Shown in pieces: positions 13,401 to 25,400 of a stretch of DNA of 64,000 bases. Both the position numbers and the translations under genes were made by a program. This DNA comes from Anopheles merus. Lineage: Eukaryota > Arthropoda > Insecta > Diptera > Culicidae. The DNA lies in contig NC_054081.1 of the NCBI RefSeq assembly GCF_017562075.2, positions 1,304,834 to 1,368,833 on the forward strand, read 5' to 3'. The notes beneath the pieces were generated by a model. The model saw only the letters and a program-made list of their open reading frames with translations, had not been told where the DNA came from and made no database searches. The first letter of the stretch is position 1. Each line of letters opens with the position of its first letter.

Positions 13401-16400
13401 GACATTGGGATGAGATTTTGTAGTTTGAAAATGAAAATTATTTGATTGTTGCAGGTCGTTACTCCAGCTTCTGCTTTTAGGCACTACACTTTTACAAACT
13501 ACAAACTAATTTGTAGGTTAAATGGTTAAATTGTTTACAAATATTTATGATAAACTTTCCCCAAAAATGGCTATAAAATGGCCATGATGATTTGACTCTT
13601 CATGGAGAGGATAGTTCTTCCTTCTGAGGAATGGTTCATATCCCCGGCAAGACATTTAACGTGTCATTTCATTTCCTTTTTTTAAGCTATTGCTGAAGCC
13701 AAGTAGAAGCTAAGTTGGGTGCAAGAGTGCTAACTCCCGTTCGATCATTCTAAAGCCCGTTAAAGCCTTCCGCCTGTGGAAGCTAGGAGTATATCGTACC
13801 TTTAACGTTCTAGTACTTCTATAAGCCTCTGAAATATGATTATACACTACGAAACTCAAACGCCGAGTTTCGTAAATGTTTTGTAGAGTAAAACAACATG
13901 CATTTCCGGATAAATAGCAAGTCAGATTCCCGATTTTCAGATTTATGTAAACAAAATTGAAATATAACTGTCAGAACCTCAACTATTCTGTATTCTTCCA
14001 GTGGAACTCTTGCCAAATCTTCCGGTTGATTGTCATAATACGTTCTGATTGTAAGATGACGTGAAGGCATCTGATATTTACGCTAGTCCGGTCGCAAAGC
14101 ACTTGTAGTGCGGGCTGGTATGTAAACATATAAGCTAGATAGCAATACTCAAGATAATGTTTTTTTTTTAAATTACACAAACACCTAGCAATAAAGCAAT
14201 AAAATGAGCCTAAATATTCCATTGAGTGATTGGAGTTGTCATAGCATTATGTCATACATAATTTGAACTCCGGCCGGTCTCATGGTACAGTCGTCAACTC
14301 GTACGACTTAACAACATGCCCGTCATGGGTTCAAGCCCCAAATAGACCGTGCCGCCATACGTAGGACTGACTATCCTACTATGGGGGGAAATCAATAAGT
14401 CACTGAAAGCCAACCCCACAAGTGGGTTGGCAGGCCTTGACCGGCATCGGTTGTTGAGCCAAAGAAGAAGAAGAAGAAGAATTTGAACTCTCTTCAGAGT
14501 AATCAAGACATCCTGAATTTGCCATAACGCCTCACTTTATGCTTGCCTAACAAAGCTTGAGTTTCATAGAAACTCACAAAAATGAATGTTGGTGCCATCT
14601 AAAAAGTCTTCCACGTCTTCATGTTGCTATCGGACATTCAAATCCACATATCACACTTATTACAATAAATCTGTTGCCAAACGATGACGTCAACCGACTC
14701 TTGTCCAACGCCGCTTCGAACTCATTGCAAATGTTTCAAAACACACCGAAAACCCCTGCTTTTGCAGTAACATCGCAGTGGGGAGCTTGCATTATGTATG
14801 AGGAGACAATTCGCGAACGCTAATGCAGGGCATTAGATCTCCGCGACGGTACCACGCGGTTTCGGCTAGCAGACGTGCGGTGGTGGTGGCGGCAGTGGAG
14901 AGTAGAGGACCCCATGGCAAGGTGCGCTACGGTTGATTGAGCGGGATGGGGGGGGGGGGGAACGAGACCCGATTGAATCCGTTGTGTTGAGCGGTGGCAG
15001 GGGGTGACACTGGAGCCGGGACGGGGGTCGCCGTGCAAAAGCGAATCCGGCTTCCGATGACGACACGCACGGGACAGAAAGATAAACACACATACACACA
15101 CACACACACACACATACACCACCGTCTAACGCTGCTGGTCGGGATGTCGGTGCGGTGGAGGAACAAGAAGAACAAGTTGAGGGGGTAGGGTGAACTAAAC
15201 AAAGGAGCACACACACTCGCCAAAAACAAAACAAAAAAATCAACCCCAAAAATCTGATCACCGAACCGGTGTTGGTGCAAAGGAGAAGGGGGAGCAACAA
15301 AAAAAAAAAGAAGAGAATCTTAAAGATACTAACAAGACAACACCACGAACCGCCGTTCGGCAGGCGCTTGTGTAAGTGACTTACTCGAGTAGGAACATAT
15401 CGTTTTATTGCCGTTGGCCTCTGCCGCCGGCTTGGTGCGTCTCCGCGCGCGCCTGTGTGTGTGTGTGTGTGTAGTTGGAAGAGAGAGCGCAGCACGACAT
15501 TTCAGACTTTCTATCGCGCACACTTTGACCGATCGCGGTCGCGAATTTGGCCAAAGGCTTTGGAGAGATCCGCGCGCACGCGAACCTAATCGCGGTTCCG
15601 ATCGCACAAATCACAACGTGTCGCTTGCCGCACTCACTTGCACTCAGCACGAACACACCGAGCCGGCCAGCCGGCAGAAGAGGGCTCAAGGTTATCTAAG
15701 CAAAACACACACACACACACACACTCGTTGGCCCGCGGACGTTTGGTTTGCGGGCGGGAGGTGGCAAGACAAGGAACGATAAGGAAGCTACGAGCTGTCC
15801 GAGCCGGAGCGTCACACTTGTGTCAGAGCTGTCAGACTCGCAAAAAAAAACGAACGAACCCATAGGGACCTTAAATCCACTTACCTGTGCGTGGACAAAC
15901 GTTTGCATTACTTCACACTACAAGCAAGCGAAAACATAAAAAACAAACAAACAAAAAACTAACCAAAAGAAGGGATCAAAAAACCCGGTCGTGGCGACCA
16001 CCCCCTCCCCTCCGAGCACAGCGATAGAGAGAGAGAAGCGAGCACGCGCGCGGGTGGCTTGACTTGACGCGAGTGCGAGCTGCGCCGCTTTGACACGGGG
16101 CCGCAGATCCCGCCGATTTTGCGTGCGTGGGAGATAATGAAGCAAAGGGTTGGGGGGGGGGCGGAAGAGGGACAAGAAGAAGAGAAAAAGAGAGAGAGAG
16201 AGAGCGAGAGAGCGCGAAATGCCCTGGTCGCATCGGTGTGTTGGTTGGATTACATTGCGGCACCCCAAGTGCGTGCGTGGGGCGGTGTGCTCTTCCTCTT
16301 CTTCGCTCTTTTTTGTTGCCGAGAGGGAGGTGGGGGTTGAAATTGTTACGCACTAAAAACCCCTACCCTCTCCCATCGTTCCGGCCCTTTTGGCGGACGA

Positions 16401-19400
16401 CCTTCCGCCTCAACCCCGGGGCTCCAATCCAACGCGGTGAGGTTTTTTTGCAAATAGCTGATTCACGCGAACAGCTGTTGGAGCGCTGAGTGCCGCCACC
16501 ATCCGGTCCGCGGAAAGGCGCGAGAGTTTGTGAGCGGTTCTGTTTTTTGGGGAAGGGGTGAGAGTGTGTTTTTTTTTCTTCAATATTGCCTTTCTGTCGT
16601 TCCATTTTTGCTGGCTCACTTATACATAAAGCGAGCGGGCGCTCGAGCGTGCGCGCGCCCCTGCTCACGCTCTCGTGACGGAGCGTGGCGTTGGCCAAAT
16701 CTTCTCCAGGGCCAGTAACGCCCGATCCCGACAGGCACGCAAGTGCACGACGACGACGACGATGACGACGGCCACACGATTATTGTGGAGCAAACCGACC
16801 GTGGTCACTCAATGCCCTGAGCGCTGAGCGACCGTTAGGGCGTGCAGTTAGGGGCAGCCAACAGCAACAAAACATCGTCGTCGGGGTCGTTACAACGCCG
16901 TGGAATTATGCTGTTCCCGGACGGTGCTGTGTGTGTGTGTGTGCGAGCGCACACACACGAACGGCCAGACGGCGTCTGGCCGATCCGGCGTCGGGAAATC
17001 GAGGAAATCGAGTGCAGTTTCGCCACCGCCTTTCGTCTCCTTGTTCCTTCCACCATAAAAAAAACCACCACCACCCCCGTCGGGGGGAGGGAGGGTAACT
17101 ATGTTAAATGCCATGACCTTGGAATGCATCTCATCGTTTGCGGCGTGGTTTGCTGGTGCAGTGTTGTTGTTGCCGCCGTAGCGCTCCTGATGCTGCTCTG
17201 TGTCCTTGCACCCGTACCACAACCGCCGGCAGGGAGCAGGGAGGGGTGGCTTGGTGGGTTGATTGATAGGACGGATGCAACCGAGCCCGATGCAATATGG
17301 GGCTGGCGGTGCGAGCGAACCACTCGCGCGAACCACTCTCTCTCGGCACAGGGAAAATGCGACAATCCGTTTAAATCCATAATAAACACATGAAGCAACA
17401 TTTATATTGCGGAAGATAAGTGTCACTCGGTCCGTGCCCTCGGGTGGGGGGGAGGGGATTTTGGCTAACAAGCACTGAGGGTTCGCCTGCTCTCTCTCTC
17501 TCTGTATCCCTATTATCCTTTGCCTTGGCAGAGTTTATTTTTTATGATGTAGAAAGTTTATGAGTTTCTGTTTTACGGCGCAGCCTTTACACGTAACTTT
17601 AAGGATTCACTAATAGGAAGGTTGTTTGTTGTAAGCTGGGCGAGATATGTTAGGAGAAAAAAGTGTTGAAATGGAAATGTTTGCTTTGCGAGAAGGTTAT
17701 TCCATTTTGGTCGTGAAGCAGTAGCACCTAAAAATTGAAGTTAACTCAATTGCATGATTGTATGCCAAGCTGAACGCAAGAACTTGACATGGTCGTAATA
17801 TTTCTAACTGTTCATAACAAATATTGTTGTTAGTTTTGTAATAAACTAAGTTGAAAAGATGCTTGATACAGCCAGTAGAAATTGATTGCCCAGATCTCAT
17901 TTTTATTTTAAAATATTTTTTTTAATATTACCATCCAATGGAGGACACAAAGCTGAACGACTTCAAAATTATGTAACAACCAAAATTATGCAACGACCGG
18001 CACAAGACCAGGATGCATTTCAGACCATTTCAGGAGGATGTGGTTGATTACGTCATACGAATGACAATGGGTTCTTAATGTCAGTGTACAATAAAGTAAT
18101 TCAATGATTTTTTTTCTTCAAAAATGTCTTCAAATCCAGTATCCTGTAAGTACGATAGCAACCACTTTGCTATATAAAAACTAATTTTGGTGTCAGTTTG
18201 AAGTGTTTTGGTAAGTAAGGAGAGAATAATGTTTTTTTACATTAATGCGTGGTTTTCCGAGATTTGGTTTTTAATATCAGAATTTGTTTTTGCTAAAACA
18301 TAGGTAAAGAGCTTCCTATAGGCGAATGGTGAAGATAGGTGAAGGTGTGGATGTGAGGTGTTCGACTTTATCCATGCAAATGTTGTGACAACATTACTTC
18401 AATGGCATCAGGGTCAAATATTTACTGTTTTTTTACATTGCAACTGAGAAAAAATTGACGTCTAATCAAGCACACACTTGCTGGTCCAGGTTAACTACAG
18501 GCTTTTTGCAATGCTGCATTCACTCCGAAATTCAATATTTTGACGATAGTTTTCGCTATTTATATTAATCTAGTTTCAAGACTTATTCAATCCGAGTAAT
18601 GGAGCTCTTTGGCTTGCATTCTAACATTGAGGCCCTTCACGATTCTAGTCAGTTTTTTGTACGGAGTTTGACAGTTGGAGGCTGAAATCATGTAAACACT
18701 CCATGCAAAACCACACATAAAACTAGCCTGCAATTTTCAGTCTAGATTATTCTAGCCTCGAAAGCTAGAATTAGATTCGAGTACCTGCTCAAAAAATACC
18801 AAAACAAGGTGGTGTTTACATTTATCCCAAGGTGCATTAAAGAGATCTGGTGATGGAATATAGAATCAAAGTGTATGTAGTACAGGTGGTCCCATGGAAT
18901 GTTTTTTATAACTAAATTTAAATATCACTTTTTGACAGGATGGGTGAAATTTTTTGTTCAAACAAGCTTTCTGGAGGCTTGGCGAATACACAAAACACTC
19001 TTAAAATCTTCATTCAGAAGCAGAAGCGATAAAAATCAGGCTTCTAAATTCATACACCTTGGGATAAGCCCACCTGTATATTATACCCACTTAGATAGCT
19101 GCTCGAAAACTACTAGACAATGCAAACAGTTGACAGGCTGAAATTTCAGCCTAGAAACTTAAACGGAAAGGGCCCTATTATCTTCGTTAAAAATTAGAAG
19201 AATAGTATTATGATAGGCCATTAAAAGTTGTAATTTAAGTAGCAAAATTCCTTATCCTATTTTTTTACCATTTTTTTGTAGAATAAACGGCACAATTGTT
19301 TTTTTTTTCCCCAAAAAGTATTTACCTATATAAGTAAGATTAACAACAACAACAAAACATTAAAAATATAGGTCATCCTTAGTGCTAGAAAATCAATTCT

Positions 19401-22400
19401 CACTCTATTTATCCACTTTCCAGGATCCGCGATGTGAATGAATTAGTAACGATTCTTGATTTAAATCATATCACCATAGTTAACATTACTCTTGAGGGCA
19501 GCTGGGACTCGCGCCCGCTGGAAAATCGTTGTCCACCAGCCGACCAACCTTGGTGAAACGGCCAACAAAAGGCGAAGCCTCATTTTACATCTAATTAGAG
19601 CCCGAATCGAACGTTTAGCGAAATGCTCCAAAAATAATCGATAATGCAACGCTCCGGTCGCGCACTCGCAAACACCGATACACCGGCACGCAACCAGTTC
19701 GATCGACCACAAAGACCTCGTGGGGGCCCTCCCGCTCGAAGGCCGGGACACAACAACCAAAACAACACAAAGCACACAGGGCGGAAGGATGCAAAACATA
19801 ATTATACCGTCCTGTCGCGGCACGGGGGCAACAAACAAAAATAATAACAATCAGGCAGTACACACCTGCCAAACCCCCCCCCCCTCCCTCATCCGCATCC
19901 CACACCTATAGACACTCACGCCAATCCGGTGCGATGGGAGCCGTCCGTGTGTTGTTGTTGTTTTTTTTCGGCAGCAGGCCGTTGCGCAATTGTAAGTGAA
20001 TGTCAAAATCAGTGACTGTTCGATTATCACCTTTTCAAACTTGAATACAAACCCCCGTTTGTTCCACCCCCGTTGGCAAAATAACAGGTACTTGACGTCT
20101 TCCTCCCTCTCGTTTACACACACACACATTTGCTCGTCCATCACGGCCACGGCTACGGTACGGACCGTGCACGGCACCAGCGACACACCAGCGGCACAGA
20201 TTCGGCATCCGCGGCACGGCGGGCCTCACTTCCGGCCCATTTTGGGGTCGGTCAAAAGAGGCTTACTTGATTGCCGCCACGTTTCGGCAGGAAGGTGCGG
20301 AGGGGCAGACACGGAGCGGGAGGGCACGCTTGGCAGGTGGATGTTCACGCCAGGAAAATTGATAGACAATAGAAATTAGATATCGTCACGTGTTCATTTC
20401 CTGGGCGGCACCGAGCACGTTGGCGGCGGTGTCTGTGGCGTTCGTGCTGATGTGCGCGGGCAGAGGGTGCATAATTTAACTTTGCTTTGTTCCTTACGTG
20501 TGAGTCGGAAGGAGTGAAAACCAGCAACAACGACAATAACAACAACAAAAAAAAACGAAAACAAAAACGGACAGACATGAAGGTGATAAAAGGCGTAAAA
20601 GGGCGCGCAATCAACACGAGCCAGCGCAAAAGGGGTGTAAGGGGATTCACAGGGAGAGAGGGGGAGCGGGGGTGTTGATGTGTGAAAATGTACGTAACAT
20701 AATCATTAGACCGAAATGCCCGCGGAAGACACCGACGCGGGATGCAGGACTAGGGAACGTTTGGGAATGGGGTCGCGCGAAAAAAAGGCGAAAATTTAAA
20801 TGGCTTTTCCGACGTTCCGACGATGGTGTATGTGCGAATATTTGACAGCCAGGACAGCCACTCGTACTGGGACCTTCCAGTACCCCCTTGTGAGGGTGGG
20901 TGGACAGGGAAGTCATCCAAGAAAATGCCACCGTTTCCATCAACGGCGCAATCGGGCTTATTGTTTTTCGTGAATTGTTTCAAGGCGCGTTGAAGGCGCA
21001 TTTGTCCTGTCCCGCCGGTACCACACACACTCACACACACACACATGGTACATTCGATGTCGCCGTCCGGGTTGTTTTTAATTTGCATCCACGGGTGTGT
21101 GTGTGTGTGTCGGAAGCGCCGGCTCCGATGACAGGAGCGAAATCATACGGTAGGCCGGGCTCTACCAAGTGCCGGACAGACACCTCGAAGGATGGAGCTG
21201 GGGAACCTCTCTACTAATCGATGGGTCGGCAGGGAGCGGGAAGTGGCGGACAAACCCTTGTGATTGTGAGTGTTTAATCAATACGTCACGAAATGGGTTT
21301 TGATTGAAAAATTACTTAAATTTTCCATTTGCTAGCTCCCGTCCCGCGAGGGGTTGTCTATTTTTCGTTTTTGGCTTTGCTGGCGAGAATTCTTCAGTGT
21401 CCTGAGCTTGGGTACTGTTCCTTCTCCACCAATCAAAGCTACAGTACCCACCGGCGCTGCGTGCTTGGAAGGCAGTATTGGAAGGTTTGTGCAGGATGTC
21501 TGCCGTTGCATTATTAACCAATAGTTTGGGCTAGGTGTGTCTCTGGAAGTTTTCGATTGCCTAAAATCAACAAATCAATATCTCATGGTGGCATCATGGC
21601 TACAGCAAATGAAAACATAATGAATTATACTACCAAATATCAAATACTAACAAATATTTTAAGAAGTACCTAATTATATCATCCAAAGTGAATCTCTCTA
21701 CAAGATAAATGGATTTGGACTAACAATTACTATTTCAGATCCAGTAGCTAAGATCCATTGGAACTACGGACTACCAGATTTGAAAGATCTGGTAATCTGG
21801 GAATATCTCTATGACAGATATATGAGAACGAGAAAAAAGGTGCACTACCTACTCCTACAGCTTCCCAAGTATTATAATTCCCATTTTTACATGACCCCGT
21901 CGTAGCCTGCACTTCCCGGAGACATGACAAGTTAAGGCTAGTTAGCCTCTATATTAAGGACCTGACTAAGATCGCCAAACACCAAAGATTTTCGTAAATC
22001 CCTATAACTCTAGATTCATAACGAAAAACACTCAAATCCTTTCCAAAATTCAAGGAGATCCGTGAGCATATATAATTGATGTAAAGACATGGATACATAC
22101 TTTGAGCCATAATTTTGTTCAGTTATGATTTGTGCACGTAAAAGTTAAGATCTTGAACATTTCATTAATTTGGAGTAATTGGAATTTATTGAAGTACACT
22201 TTAGATCTAGCAGATAAGATCCCTTAAAGTTCAATCAATTTCTATATGGATTCTGTCCAAGGATCTTGTAATATCGCTAAAAAAAAAAATCTGTAAACCA
22301 GCGTAATCAGCTCTCAATTTCTTGTTGGGAATAACTCAAAACTGGAAGGCTCGAAAAGAAAGAATGAGAGTTTTGAGTTAACTTAAAGCCAAAATTCAAA

Positions 22401-25400
22401 GAATGCATGGTTTTGGAGTGTTGGGATTAAGAATTAAGACTATACAAATGAAAGAATGCTTGTTCGTTTTATCAGTAGATGCCTAGAACATAACGTGTCG
22501 AAGTACTATCTGCCGTAATCAGCACATCGGCTACGCATTTTTACGGCCCCACCGACTCTCATTTAGAGTATTTATCTACCCGCGCATCCGACAGCTGGGC
22601 TCATTTGCGAGTAGTGTTTCCTCATCCCGACACACCTGTCAACCGTATGGCAACATCCGATCGGGGCTAACCTTTTTCCGGGCAATCGGAGCCCTCGCAC
22701 CGCCAGGTGGAATGCCAAAGCACCACCCGGTCCGGGGGTGATTGTTGCGTTATTAACTCGAAGCCCATTACTGTGGTTGGGAGGAGGTTTCAGCAGTTTC
22801 TACGCTCTTCTTCTTCTTCTTCTTCTTATTCTTCTCTATTCTATTATCTGCTACTGGCCAGCGCTAGCAGTGGGCGGGTGAGTGAAAATTGATATCATTA
22901 GTGAAAATTAATGCCCATCCGGTCGATTCATTGATTCTTTGGCGCTCGCACCAAAGCGTTGCGGTCATTGCGAGTTAGTTTTTTTTTGTATTTAGATTGC
23001 GCCCACACCAGGAAAGAAGCACGGCTCAATGAGGAGGACATGGAGGGCTGAAGGAGTAGTTTGTTGAACCAATTATTCTTAGTCTTTTGGGGTTGAGGAT
23101 GCGCAACATCCCTGTCGCTGCCGCTCTGCTCATTTATTCGATGAGCCGTGCCATGTCTCATTTCCTTCCGCTGGGCTTGACGCTTCGAAACAATAAAATA
23201 TGATTATACATCACTCCGGGGCCAGAATCAGGCAGACTAGGTACATACACACTAAACATACGGCAAGGGCACAAGGGGCAGGCAAGGCACCGTGTAGACT
23301 GTGCACCGAGCAGCCGTCGGTGGCATAGGAGTTGGTTGCGTCTAGTCGGCAGAGCGCTGAGGACGGAGGCGATTGCCACATCTAATCGCTTTTCGGTGAG
23401 GCATCGCTGGTGCTGGTTGGTAGGGCTTTGGGTATGGGTGGCAGGAGAGATTGTCAGTCGGAATGTAATCATCATTCGGGGTACGGTGACGTACGCGCTG
23501 TGCAAAACGTCATTGGGGTGGCGGAACCATCGATTGCCGCCGTGCGTGCGGCAGACTCGTGTGTCTCGGAACACCAAGGGGGTAGGGGGCCAATCGGTGG
23601 GCTTACCCTTGCTGCTGTAATCGAAGGATAACAGGATTGCAAGATTGATTGATGCTCGGTTTTGAATTTGCGAGCTAATTGCTTATTTATAATGCGATCA
23701 TCGTTTAGGCAACGTCGGGCTGACTGGAACCTGGCCGAAAGCCGGGTACACTGTGTTGTGTTTGGCGTTGTCTAACGGACACCCATCGGGGTGGAAGGAA
23801 CGGTGCATGGTCTTCATTTTTCCCAGACATCGCACAACACTTTGCCCTGGGTGCGTCTTGGGGTTTGAGTGAAGAGCTCGATACGTGCAGCCCTTCTCGT
23901 GAAGGGTTGCCGTTTTGAATTGGGCTTTGACGGGACGCAGTTTGCATATCGGAATAGATAGCGTGCACTTCAGCCTGCCACCCGAGCCGGAGGGCGGTAC
24001 AGTGCGGTGGCGGTGAATTTGCCAATTGTAATTTGATGCGATATTATGCCTGCGAATCGTAAGCCTGATTAAAGCGGCAACAGTCCACTGTCAGCTCTGG
24101 CGCGAGCTGATGTGCATGGTAATTGCAACCGGGTGTAGGCAAAGAACGAACCCCGGCTCCCTTAAAAAGTGTGTGCAGCCGGGCGGATTGCATGCATCCT
24201 GGCGCATCTCATCTGCGTTACTCTGCAAGGCATGTGCCGCTGATAGTTGTACGTGCTGGAGGGCATTCTGGCACAAAAACGGCCATTGTGCAGGTTTTCT
24301 TTTGTTACCCTTACCTCGCCGCAATATCGATAGAATTCATTCTATTACGTCATTTCAAAACGCGGAAATTCGTTTTTTGTTGAATTTTGAGAAAACAACA
24401 ACTGTTTTGAAAAATGTTGATAAAGAATTTTGCATAAGCTTCTATTTCAAAGAACAAGCGATTCTTGTCGAGATTCTAATCGAAACATAACATGTCAAAG
24501 ACACTTAAATTAACGCTTATTTAGTGACATCTCACTACATTCCATTAAAGGCATATTGATAGAAGTACCATGATCTGCTCAGCGCCTAAAGTTATGTATT
24601 ACATATGGATTTAAAGATTTTGAACCCTTAAATGGATTATGTGATTGCTTCACAGTTTTGTGCAGTGTGGTGAGCGGTGACAAGCAAATACAGACAGCTT
24701 GAAGTTTCGTATCCGATTCTCACCTGTTAATTATTTCTATGTTTCTATGCTTTCTATTTAATGTTTGTTTCTTGTGTATTTCAAATCGCAAAAAAGCTAA
24801 TTTGTCAAGTATGGCATCATCATACTTCATACATACGACACCTTAAAAATCAAATAGAAATGGAAAAATCACCTGATAAAAAAAACATAGGCCAGTATTG
24901 AGCATCCATTCGAAGAGCGCCTGTGATCCTATCACAGAGCGAATTAGTACACCCGTGTAAGGATACAGCTTCTCTAGCTTGCCAGCAAGCATGTCAGCTG
25001 TCAAAGAGTAGTGGTACCACTGCAAACGATCGCAGCGCCGCACACTCGATCCTCGCTCGCTGGACCTCGACCTCGCGGCGGAGTGCGAACAATCAAAGGA
25101 GGCAAATTAAGCGCTCGCACAGCAGGCGAACGCCCCAAATAGGCAAGCGGCAAATGGTGTGCAGCTGCTTTCCGCACACAAATCGCGCACATACACACAC
25201 ACACGGGTAACTGACCCGCGCCGGCTCGCACAGAAAAAGAAGCAACAAAAAGCGTGGATGCTACAATAACCCCGACACCCGGTAGATGATAACACATGGT
25301 ACAACAGCGCACGTATGAAAGGAGGCGAAATGAAACTTACCACACTTACCACACAGAGGAGTAGACCGTGCGGGGTTTGCAATGGTGGTGGTGGTGTGCG

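Noticed and set aside
14271..14479. tRNA gene
   Set aside because: Box A and box B are present, but there is no cloverleaf. The GAA tail and target-site duplication show a SINE.
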